Shown in pieces: positions 25,216-37,000 of a stretch of DNA of 64,000 nt. A program made the position numbers and the translations under genes. The notes beneath the pieces are model-generated. The model ran no database searches. It had not been told where the DNA came from and saw only the letters and a program-made list of their open reading frames with translations. Position 1 is the stretch's first letter, and each line of letters begins with the position of its first letter. This DNA is from Halocaridina rubra (taxonomy: Eukaryota > Arthropoda > Malacostraca > Decapoda > Atyidae), in NCBI GenBank assembly GCA_037179515.1, contig JAXCGZ010011610.1, forward strand, positions 26,153 through 90,152, in the 5' to 3' direction.

Positions 25216-25372
25216 CTCAGCATCGTCTGAGTAGTGCCCATTGTAATCATGAGTCACTGAAATAGTAGTTCCACTTCTCTCTCCTTATAAATTTCTGTGG
25301 CTCAAAGTCCCAAGTTCGAATCCCAACAGTAGGAGGTAAATTATTTGGAAACAATTAAATATAAGCACTCAC
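25216..25372 (+). repeat. tRNA-like tandem unit 1
   Basis: First unit of the array described at 26,695-27,740. A-box-like TGTGGCTCAAAG and B-box-like AGTTCGAATCCC (25,313-25,324) are closer together than in the other units, which suggests a small deletion. The unit is cut by the Jockey-like LINE at about 25,373. Confidence 0.65.
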
Positions 25373-26657
25373 TTCTTGAGTCTTGAATCTAAGTCACTTA
25401 TCTCCGATCACCAGTACGGCTTCCGCAAGACAAGATCCACTAGTGACCTCTTGTCCTATCTTACTCATGTGTGGTCATCTTCTCTGAGGAACTATGGGGA
25501 ATCCTTTGTCGTCGCCCTTGGTATCTCTAAGGCTTTTGACAGAAATGGCACAAGGCTTTACTGGCCAAACTCCCATTTACCAGTGGTGTTCCACAGGATT
25601 CTGTTCTTTCTCTTCTTCAGTCCTCATCTTCCTATCTTCTTCACGCCTTTGCCGATGATTCTACCCTTCATTTTTCCTTGGCCTTTTCTTCACAACCTTC
25701 ATTGGTACTCGTGCCCAGTCTCGTATCACTCTTTCTTCTACTCTCAACTCCGATTTGTAGAGGCTGAGTGGGGCACCCAAAATTTAGTTAAATTTAATGC
25801 CTACGAGACAGTTTTAGGCTATCATTTATCTGTTTTTTCTCCTGATATCCCTATTGTCTTTGAAACTAAACGAAACCCTCTTAATTCTATTAATATATAA
25901 GGAATCCAGATAGCCTATATCTTGTATTGGAGGACTCACATAATCCAAGTTTCTAAGTCTGCATCCAAAAAATTGGGGATTCTGTTTCGTTTTCGTATTA
26001 CTTTTCCTCTTTAAGTTACTTAAAATCTATAAAGGTTTTGTCCGTCCCTGCTTAGAATACTGGTCGCACATCTTGGTTGCTTCTTCTTATACCTATATCC
26101 TTGATAGGGTGAAATCAAAGGCAGTCAGACTCAGTAATGACCCTTCTCTTACTTCTAATCTGTATTCTCTTTCTCTTTGCCGTAAGATATCCCTTTCTCT
26201 TTTCTATCGCCACAACTTCCATCCCTGCTATGAGTTGGCAAGTTGTATCCCTCCCTCACTGCTGAGGACTCAATACATTCACCAAGCGGCCTCGTCTCAC
26301 AGGTACTGTGTTGAGATTTGTAGCTCGTGGATTAGTAAGTGCAGCGACTGCTTCTTCCCATCTGCGCTCGTGGATTAGTCAGTGCAGCGACTGCTTCTTC
26401 CCATCTGCCTCCAGATTCTGGAACTCTCTTTCTCCTTCCAAATTCTTATAAACTATCTTCCATCAAAAAGCGGATCTAGCAGCATCTCGGGGCCTAATCC
26501 TCCCTTATTTATAAATCCTCAGTATTTTGAATATTCTTTCAGCCTGTCCTTTTCCATTGTGTATCATTATCTCATCTCTGCCTTGTCCATAACCTATTTC
26601 TTTCCCTTCGTCTTAATGCTTTCTTCGTGCCCGGGTCTTTATTGCCTGTCCTGGTGT

Positions 26658-26694
<37 letters not shown>
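25373..26694 (+). mobile_element. Jockey-like LINE copy J1, 5'-truncated, with poly(A)
   Basis: RT fragment LISDHQYGFRKTRSTSDLL, then in other frames GVPQDSV and FADDSTLH (catalytic box), a C-terminal VKSKAVRLSNDP region, a 3' UTR, and a pure A run at 26,659-26,694. Several frameshifts and an internal deletion after SKAFDR. Poly(A) and the motif set separate this family from the CR1-like one. Confidence 0.82.
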
Positions 26695-26695
<1 letters not shown>

Positions 26696-27740
26696 ACTGA
26701 ACAGCTTAATTTGTTAATCTCGGTCTGTATTGGGGAGATATAAATGTGTGCTGGACACTGGTCGGTGGGAGAGAGGTAAAACTATTACGGTAGAGTTGGC
26801 GCAATAGTGCCCTCAGTAAATATCTGGGTAACTGCAATTAAGGTTCCACTTTTTTCTCTTCATACACTAGTTTGGTGAAGCATACCCAGCTGTGAACTCC
26901 TGTTCTTCAAGTTCCAGGTTTGAATCCTAATAGTAGTAGATTTGGAAATAATTAAAAATCCATAATCGCATAGCATTTGTCCCATCAATTGGTTAACCTT
27001 GGTCCATATTAAGGAAGAGATTGTGTTCTGAACACCGGTTGGTTTGAGTGGGGCAGAACTATCAGAGTAGAATAGGCACAATAGTGCCCCATTATCATTT
27101 GAGTAACTTTTGAGGATTTCCAGCTTTATCTCTTTATATACAACTGTAGTTCAATTCATTAACCTGTGGATTACTTTTCTATAAACCCGATTCAATTCCT
27201 GAAAGTAGGAGGTAGATAGATAGGAAACATTTAGAAATGCGTAATTGTATTGCACTTCTTCTATCAACTGGTTACACCTCAGTCCATATTGTGAATGAGA
27301 ATTATATGTGCACGCTGATCACTTGTCAGTAGCGTAGGCACAATAGTGCCCTCAGTAAACATAAGGAACTTCAGTAGCAGTGCCGCTTCTTTCTCTTTAT
27401 GCACCTCTTTGGCTCGGTGCACTAAACCGTGGGCTCCTGTGCTACAGGCCCCCAGTTTGAATACCGAAAGTAGGAGGATCATTTGGATACAATTACAAAA
27501 GTGTAATTGTATTGCAATTTTTCTATCAGTTGGTTAAACTTAGTCCACATTGAGAAACAGAATTAAATGTGTACTGATAATCGGTCAGTAATATAGGTGC
27601 AGTAATGCTCTCTGTAAACATCAGTGACTTCAGTAGAAGTGCTAAGTCTTTCGCCTTTGTGGCTCAGTGCACTAAGCTGTGGACTCCAGTTCTACAGGTC
27701 CCAGCTTCGAATCCCAACGGTAGGAGACACTCTTTGGAAG
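26695..27740 (+). repeat. Tandem array of tRNA-like (SINE-like) units 2-5
   Basis: Units of about 250-275 bp. B-box-like sites start at 26,917, 27,189, 27,455 and 27,704. The last unit is best preserved: A box TGGCTCAGTGCA and B box GCTTCGAATCCC. Each unit also has AATAGTGCCC or a variant and AAAGTAGGAGG or a variant. Units differ by 20-30 percent by eye, so the array is old. Confidence 0.75.
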
Positions 27741-30477
27741 CATTGCCATAAACAGTAGGTTCTTTGTCACATAGGCAATGGAAAAATTTCCACTGGTAGC
27801 CAGTAACTTACTGGCTGGATAATGAAAGACAAGCTCAGTTTATTTCATCAGAAAGATGCGCTTCAATATTTTTTTATTATTTTTTCAGGATAAGACACTA
27901 TATGCCATTGTGCACAAGCAGATTGGTAGTAGGTGAGCAAAAATGGGACAGTATTAAGTTTTCAAGGTAACCTAACAGTCCTGACCCTTCCATCAGCTCT
28001 TATGTGGCAAGAAAGAGTATTACTTAAAAATATGGGATAAGCCTGATTTCCTATTCATGACGTGCCAAAGTTCAGTTGAGAAAGGGGATAATGATGTGAA
28101 AGGTATTATGAAACCAATTTTCTTCACGTATCCAATTGTACCCATCCTAGTGATTTCATTAAGATATGGCATCCAGTTGTCTGCGTCATCCTACTGTCTG
28201 ATGAAAGTGTAACTAATATATCACATACCACTTAAATGACAGTATGACAGATATAAATGACAAAATTTCATATTATCAGTCAACTCATTTCTAAATCTTT
28301 CCAATCAGCGATTCTCCTCCTCAAAAATGTTTTGTCCCTCTAAATATAAATGAGTTGTTGTATCTTAGCTTAATAAATCAATAAAATTACTATATGTCTC
28401 AGGGATTACAATCCTTGCCGCTACAAGAAGTATTCAGGTTACATGCACATAAACTAATGAACACTGATACTGGATATGATGATTATTTGTCTTCGTGAAC
28501 AACAGTGATGAGATATATACAATTCAAAATGGCAATATATTATACCATCCTCCTTTATTTACATAAGTACCATGTAATTAGTACATTCGTCTAAATGTAA
28601 TCTAACGATATCATTATTATTTTTATACATATTATCTACACTTTATACAACACAACAAGAAATACTCAGATATTAGTTGTAAATTCAACGCCAATTAAAA
28701 ATAATTACAACAAACTTAATAGAAGTCCATTACAGTACGTAATTTCAAGACTAAAATATTGCAGTCTATTAACCCTTAAAAATAAAGTTTTCTTATAAAC
28801 AAAATTATAGTATTAAAATAATGCAGAATGTTTTAATATTACCAATGGAGAAAAATACAACCTTACAGTTTTCTACAATCTAGGAGAAAAATATTTCATT
28901 TAGAACTAATGACATAAGACCCTATATCACAAGAGAATTAGCCATCATCCCTATATTTATCAGACATATTCTAGTGAAATGAATTCTGGCATTTTTTGAA
29001 ATCACAGTATAATTTTATAATTGCCATGAATAAAAGGTATTAAACTAAAAACTATAGCATGACATATACATTAATTTAAGCAAAACAGTATACTGTACAT
29101 GTAATCCACATAAACTTTTTCAGTTTTGTTTATAATCTATTGGGATCAAGCATTATTTTAGTCCAAAAATCATGACAAATTCAAAATGCAGTTTCCCTTC
29201 GTGTATGTTGCTGCCCTTAGCAAATGTCTACTGTGTAAAATAAAGTTCTCACGGTTGGTCCAAGGTAAAGCAAGGAAATCTGAGCCCTGGTTCTGGATTT
29301 AGCACTGGCAGTCGCTTGACTTTGTTCACTATATGCAGGGCATGTAAGTTTGCAGTGAACTAACATGTAGAATCATATAGTTAGCGAGTTTAAAGGTATC
29401 ATGCAATTTTTTTCTATTGGATTCAATGCATTAAAAGGAGCTTATTTAGTAAGTGAGGTTTAATGCCCTACAACTCATAAATTCCTATTCATCTATATTC
29501 TTCAAGCACCCCGCTGAAACGGTAATATACATTACTAAAAAGCAATAATTAATATGTAGTTTCTTTCTGAGACTTCACTACTGGAAAAAAGTTTAGTAAT
29601 GCTTGGGTAATAAGACAAGATTTTTTAAGGACTCATTTGGAACTGTAACATAAAAAAGTTTACCTAACTGCAGTTAAAGATAAATAGAATATTTTTCTAT
29701 TTTCGTGAGTGTTTATATTGATCTGGGGGCAATAATAAATTCAAAGGTGGGGAGGGATGCTCTCTATGGTATTAAGCCATACATTAAAGTTATGGTAGCT
29801 AAATACCAATGTCAAATATCTCTAAATATGCCCTCTCACTCAGTATGCTGCATAAATTATTGTTGGTATTATAGACTTCTTTGTTCAATAAACTGACAAA
29901 ATAGACAAGTTCTTCAGTTATTCTGCTTAATGCAGGAGGAAGTTTTAATCAAGTGGCTGAGAATGTGAGGACAAGGTACGGAGGCAAGGACAAAGTACGT
30001 GAGAGAGTGATGTTTCCAAAACAGTTGAGACCTACTGCCTTGCATACTGTAGGATGTTTATATAATGGATATTCCTAGTGGTGGGGGCGAGAGAATTACA
30101 GGTGGTTTAAAAGGTGATTAAAAGGGGGGGTCTCTCGTTTTCTTTGCAAGATACTAAAGCTATGAGGATAAGGCAGTAATTAGCTAATACCTTCCTCCCA
30201 AAATTTAATTTCTCTGCTAAGGTCAGGTAGAGTACGATAAAGCCCCAGTGCATAACATTTCGTTACAGTTAAGAAGACCTAGCTATATTTAGATTTTGGA
30301 AAATAATAATGAATAAATAACTATACATTCCAGAATTTCTCTAAGCAACATACAGATTGCTGATAAATGTGTTTTTTCTTATTCATTGGTACCATGAGAA
30401 GAACTAAATAAACTTAGCTAATATGTTATTCATCAACTTTAACAGAAAGGAGTCGCAATAATCTAAAGCAAACATTT
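27741..30477. other. Intergenic sequence downstream of the C6orf136-like gene
   Basis: No coding region or repeat match seen. AT-rich throughout, with no open frame longer than about 60 codons that shows protein-like composition. Confidence 0.5.
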
Positions 30478-30483
30478 TTTATT
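30478..30483 (-). terminator. Candidate poly(A) signal of the C6orf136-like gene
   Basis: AATAAA on the minus strand, about 325 nt after the stop at 30808. Chance occurrence in AT-rich DNA is possible. Confidence 0.3.
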
Positions 30484-30807
30484 TAGGTATATTATTCCTT
30501 CCAGCAAGCTGATGTGTTAGAAGACTAAATCAAAAGCACACTTTTAATGAAGTCTATCATATAAAGAACAATTACTCTCTACATCACCATCATCCATTGC
30601 TCAAATAAGTAGCAAATTTAAAATAAAAAATATATGCACCAGTGACTATAACCTGCATCTTTCTCATATAATTCTGCCAGTGTAACGCATAGTTATATAG
30701 GATATGGACAGAAGCACTATCTCGGTAATCAATGCCAGTACAGTATTTAATTAAGAACATTACAGTGTACGGTACTAAATAAGTAGCTATCTATTCAGAG
30801 GGATTAG

Positions 30808-31011
30808 CTACTGTATTCTCTCCAAAGGTAACATCAACTGGGAATATATTTCTTCATCTTCTTTGTGCATAGCTGATAAAGATCCAAGGTCAAAAGGTAA
30901 AGAAGTGCTGGCATCTCCCAAGTTAGGTCGATGAACTAGACCCAAGAGTACGGCTAACTTAGCCGCTAAGGGGCCTTTCTCCACTACGGTCTGTTCTTTA
31001 TCTGGCATCAT
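30808..31011 (-). CDS. C6orf136: C6orf136-like terminal exon
   Basis: This exon has 67 codons and a stop after acceptor tttttacatag. It begins MMPDKEQ, where the human protein has LMP, then [18 protein letters not shown], and ends MLPLERIQ. Read alone it looks like a small gene starting with Met, but phase and similarity make it a terminal exon. Confidence 0.88.
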   Translation of the reverse strand: MMPDKEQTVVEKGPLAAKLAVLLGLVHRPNLGDASTSLPFDLGSLSAMHKEDEEIYSQLMLPLERIQ

Positions 31012-34000
31012 CTATGTAAAAACAATAAAATGGTTTACTGATAAAAAAGGACACATCCTAAATTTAGGTGACAGTTGTATTGCTTTAAATAATGACAAGG
31101 CAATATGTCTGGTGATAAAGAAGAATAAAGTCCACCATTGTATACCTTCGGTATCACAGAACTCAAGTGTAATATCCCTGGTGGCGTGGTTGATGAGAGA
31201 AAGTTCTACCCTCATATTCCTTATGTTGCATGAGGCAACTAAGAGGTAATATCCAGGAGGCGGAGATGAAAAAATCCATTCTCATACTCCCTAAAAAGGA
31301 TTTTTCAAAACGTGAGGGTAAAACGATTCCACAATTGTATCCTCTACTTTTGCAAGAACCACATAAATAGGAGAGGGGAGAACAGGACTGGCAATCCCTT
31401 TGCCCCTACATTTTGATTTTTTGTCATAAATCAACTGGCACAGGAAAGACAGTTCTGAAGGTAGCATCACCAGCCCACGCTTACATATAGCAGAGAAGAC
31501 TTGGTCATGACTACTGGCTACACTGGACATATTTGGGGGGAGACCAGTTTCAAAGATGCTCTTATTTACTCAGCATAGCACCATATCTTACAACAGCTAG
31601 CAATGGCCATATATATATTGTAAGGAAGAGAGGAAGCAGGACATCATCACATCCCACCCAGTCTTGCCTTTTCCATCAGCTGTTGCAGTAAGAAAAGCAA
31701 GTCTGTGAGAGAGGAAATGGTAACCAAGCACCTCCATAATTCTTGATTGACTCCCAAGACATGTAAGGCATACAAGGGTGTCTCTCGCCAACAACAAGAT
31801 ATTTTTTCTCATCCACCACCAGGCATAACATCGTAATCCAGGTCAGAGGGAACGTATGGGAAGTTAATAACCTGACTATATAAAATCAGAACTTCCATCA
31901 ACACATACATATTAGAAACATTCCTTGTACTAACCAAACTAAGAATATGACACAAAATATCAACTACTCACACTATCAGCGACGTGTTTATGAACGAGAC
32001 CATCTCCACCAACATAGAAAGTAGAATAACCATCGTACCAACTCTCCATTTGTTCTGATAAGGACTTCCAGTTCCATAATTTGAACTTCCAGAACTGGAA
32101 CATTGCCTAGAAAAAGATTAATATAATATTGGAAAGACAAAGACTATGACTTGGGTCACTGGTCACACATGACTTTTTATTTTTTGAAGCTTAGTGCATT
32201 ACTTTTTTTGTGCCACAATTTAGTGCAACTGGATACAAAATATACTGCCAAATTCACTATTGTACTAATTTTGCCTGCCATACTGGCAGGGACTAGGATT
32301 TGACAGGAGCCACTACTGTCCCTATTACGTCCTTGATATGCCTATATCAAGGATGACCAGTTTTCAACGTGACAAGACACTGATTTACATAACTATTTAA
32401 CACATAGGTCAAATACTCACCTTTAACACAGATAAACCTTGAATCTGCCAGCGAATTCTGACTGTACCATCTTCAGGATGCTTGGTGATTTTTAATATTT
32501 CGAACTTGATGTAAGAGAATTTCAGGTGACCCACTGTTCTTAATAACATCACTTGTCTTACATAAGGCAGAAGGCCACTGGAAAGTAAGGGACATGAGAA
32601 TAGATACACTAGTTAAAGAGTGGGATGCCTACTGCTAATTAGTGTATCTACAACAAGTAAATATCCAATATACCACTCAAAATTGGGACATGTATCACTA
32701 TGTGGTTTATATATAACAATAACATTACAATATATGATACACTACTCAAAGAGTGGGATACATACCATTATCTAAGTTGTGTATCTACAACAAACATACC
32801 ACAGGAAAATTTAGACACCACTCTATGATTGGAAAGTTGATACACTTCTCAAAATAGTGAGACCAAAGAAATGCTTTTATTGGTGGATATACATCAACAC
32901 TAACATATATAACTAGATACAGCTCTGAGTGGCTAGGGTCCTGCCCTCGGAATGGTATATTTAAAACAACACAAGAGTATGGTATGTATCCTACTATCTT
33001 GAGAAGTGTATCTTTTTTAAATTATCGTTCTTGATGATATCTTAATCAGAGCGGTATAAGTCCTATTATATAAATGGTGTGTCTAATTTAATGTGTTGTT
33101 ATAGTAGATACACAACTCAAGAGAGTTGGACATGTATCACTCTCTTTGAGTAATGTATACCATGTGTTGCTGTAGGTATGCTACTCCTTATATATGTTAT
33201 CAACTTACTGTCAGATTACCTCAAGACCACCTGGGCAGATCGTAACCTTAAATGCTACATGAACATGAAAATCTATTGAGAAAAATTTTTACTTACACAG
33301 TTACTTTTCCCCTAATTCTATTTTCGAATACAATTTGTTGATGGTAGATTCTATAATTTATAGGTTCCTTAAACAATTTTGGGAGCTGAAAAACATACAA
33401 AATAGAGACTTTCAGTTAAAGGCAGAATTTTCATGAGAATGTGTAGTAAATGAATTTTTCTTAATTCATTCTATTCTAATCAAGTACAGAACTAATTTGC
33501 ATGTAACATCTAAAAAAATTTCTATGACCTCTCTGATAAAATTACAAAGTTTGTATGATAAAATTCACTTAATCCATAACTTATCAAAACCCTGAAATGT
33601 TGAAACAAATACAACAAGCTTGAACATATTTTTGAGAGTGGAGTAAACATACCGTTTCCGCAAGTACGTCGTAAACATGCGACAACTGCTCTATACTTGG
33701 TTTTCCTGTTGGATCCAATTTGTCAGGTTTAGGAGGGCCCGAGTCAGTGATGCTACAGTGGATATTATCTTCATGCTCTTTACAAATGTCTTTCATAAAA
33801 ACTGTCATATCATAATAATGGAATTTTGGTTGCCAGGCTTTAGGATTAGACTCTTTGGTGTGATGGCTGATTTCTTCGTCTTCATTACTTGTGGGATGGA
33901 TGACATTTTCAATAGCTTTGTTCTCCAGCTGACTGTAAATCATAGGGTATACTAAGTCGCTCCCTTCCTGGTGAGCACCGCGAAGATACCACAGAGCAGA

Positions 34001-37000
34001 CGGAGGTAGCCGGAACTTATGGATGCTTGTCTTACTGCCATGAGTCGTGATTACTTCAGTACCAGTCACCTAAAATATATAACAAATTTACATTCCATAC
34101 AGACTGCTTTTTTATATACCAAGATATTAAACAGGCAAATATGTGCCTATTCTCGTGACTGAGCTCATTACACATGTACATTAAATCATACATTATTCCT
34201 GCTAAAATGGCAGGGCCTGGGAAACTTCAGTCCCAACTACTATTCATTCCACATCCTAAATATGATTAAGAGAATATATAAACTCTTTTGCCACAGAGCA
34301 AAGCAGCTAACACTCTGCAAACCCAATATCACTCCATCTTGTTATCTATCAATTGCACTGATCTTGATGAAACTTCCCATAAAACGGTACTGACAGCAAA
34401 ATTCCCATATGCATTAACTTTATAGATTCCTATCCTTGTATTAAAGCCTGATCTCCCTATGCAAACAATCTGCCACATAATTTTGATGTTTCACAAGTTG
34501 TCACCCCCCATACAGCTAAAATATACTCCATAAAGGATTCTTCTTTTTCTGTACAGACAAATTACTCTAGGTAATAAAGTATATGAGACACTTAGCGATA
34601 CAGCATGCACCCATGTTTTGTCAATGAAATCCAAAAGGTCCTCTTTTTATAATGAATCCAATTTGCAATAAAGTCTCTGTAAGCTTTTAACAATAATTTT
34701 CAAGTTGTGGAAGGTCATTGATTAAAAAATGAATATAAATTAACATAACATGCAAAATTTAAGTTTGGGAGTTTGGCACTTTGTTGTATATTTTACTATA
34801 CAAAACAATAGAGCATAATTTACTTATCTGTGAATCAATAATACAGTGTCCCCCCGGTTATTCGCGTTTCTTGGTTCGCGTTCTCACCGTATCGCGTTTT
34901 TTTTTTTTATAAATTATTATTTTATTTTATGGGTATAGGCAAAAATATTAAAATATTAAAAAAAAAAAAAAATTCTCAGTATTTTCATTTTTTTATTGAA
35001 AAAACATATTTCATTATCTAATTGATAAAAAAAATTAATTTCCCAACCTACGAATAATAAAACAGTAAAAAATAGTAAAAAAAAACATAAATATAGATAG
35101 ATAGATAGATACGTTTACTGACCACCTCTTTTGAAAAGTATAATCTTTACAAAAGGAATATTTGGTCCAAATTACAATGAATAAATAAAAAAGATTTTGT
35201 ACAATCATCAAATAAGTAAATGAATTTTAAATTAATATACATTGTACTAATAACTGAATGATATACGTACGTACAGTATAACTCACAGTATTGCATCATG
35301 CGAAATAGTGTTCGATAGCATACAATGTATCGGAGTCACAGCTACGTGAGCTAGCATATATATTTATATTTCCAGTAGTTTCATGATTTTATTGAAAAAA
35401 AAAAAGTATTTCTTAGCCTAAGAATAATAAAACAGTAAAAAATAGTAAATAGTATTGCACCACGTAAAATACGATACCGGTATCAGTGTTTCGGAAAACG
35501 CAAAGGCTATCACCTACGTGACCGAGTGAATATTAAAATTTTCATTATATTATTGATAAAACAAGTATTTCCTAGCCTAAGAATATTAAACAGTAAAAAA
35601 TAGTAAAAAACATAAATTTAGATATACGTACGTACAGCATAACTCACAGTATTGCATCATGTGAAATAGTGTCCAATAGCTACGTGAGCTAGCATATACA
35701 TAAATTTAAATATACGTACGTACGTACAGCATAACTCACAGTATTGCATCATGCGAAATAGTGTCCGATAGCTACGTGAGCTAGCATATATATTTATATT
35801 TCCAGTAGTTTCATGATTTTATTGATAAAAAAACGTATTTCTTAGCCTAAAAATAATAAAACAGTAAAAAATAGTAAACAGTATTGCACCACGTAAAATA
35901 CGATACCGGTATCAATGTTTCGGAAAACACAAAGGCTCTCACCTACGTGACCTAGTGAATATTAAAATGTTCATTATTTTATTGATAAAACAAGTATTTC
36001 CTAGCCTAAGAATAATAAAACAGTAAAAAATAGTAAAACCCATAAATTTAGATATACGTACGTACAGTATAACTCACAGTATTGCATCATGCGAAACATG
36101 TAGTGTCCGATAGATACATGAGCTAGCATATATATTTATATTTCCAGTAGCTCTCACCTACGTGAGATAGTTCATGTTTTTTTAACAGTGCAGGGAGGGT
36201 TTATACAGCACGTAAACTTAAAAATAATTGTAAATGAGTATGTCATGTAATTACCACTTCATTCACCGTAATCTTATCTATCACTTTCAAATAAATTTAC
36301 GTTGCATGCTGTTATTTATGAAGTAAAGGGTGGTTTGTTAACAGTACAGGAAGGGTTTATACAGTGTAAACGTAAAATTAATTAAAATAGCTATGTACAT
36401 ATAGGCTGATCCTACTCCGCGGTTTTCCTGGTTCGTGCCGGGTCCCGGAACCGAACTACCGCGATAAGGGGGGGAACACTGTAGTTTTTTTTTTTACTTT
36501 CAACTCTCACTGAAAAGCAACTCAAATCTAAGTTGAAGACTGCCTGAAAAGGTATGCACTCAACCCTAAATTTAAAGGAATAATGGGGGATGGACCTTGG
36601 TCAATTAAATCTGATCGTCCATTGTTTCCAGTGGGGGTCTTTAGTGGCAACAAGTACTTAATGAAAAGAAGAAGAATAATGCTTTTAAGCAAGCACAACA
36701 TCCAATGTGACAATGTAAAATACGTATACTGTACACTCCAAATATAATAAATTCTTTTTTTTTTTTTTTTTTGGAGAGAGAGAGAGAGAGAGAGAGAGAA
36801 ACTGACTGATGCTGTGATATGCAATAAAATTTATAAAAAAAAGAACTGGACTGTAAAAAAAAAAAAAAAAAGGGCAATTGCTACCACAAACAGTTTAAAG
36901 CCAAATACAAATTCCTCAAATTTCCAAACGTCCCAAAATAATAATTTTTGCTCAAATAAATACATATTAAGACAGAGAGAAAAGAACACTCAATGTTTGC

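Noticed and set aside
30808..31011. A separate small gene starting at the MMPDKEQ methionine
   Set aside because: An AG acceptor lies directly before it, the phase fits the upstream exon, and the residues match the C-terminus of the C6orf136 family.
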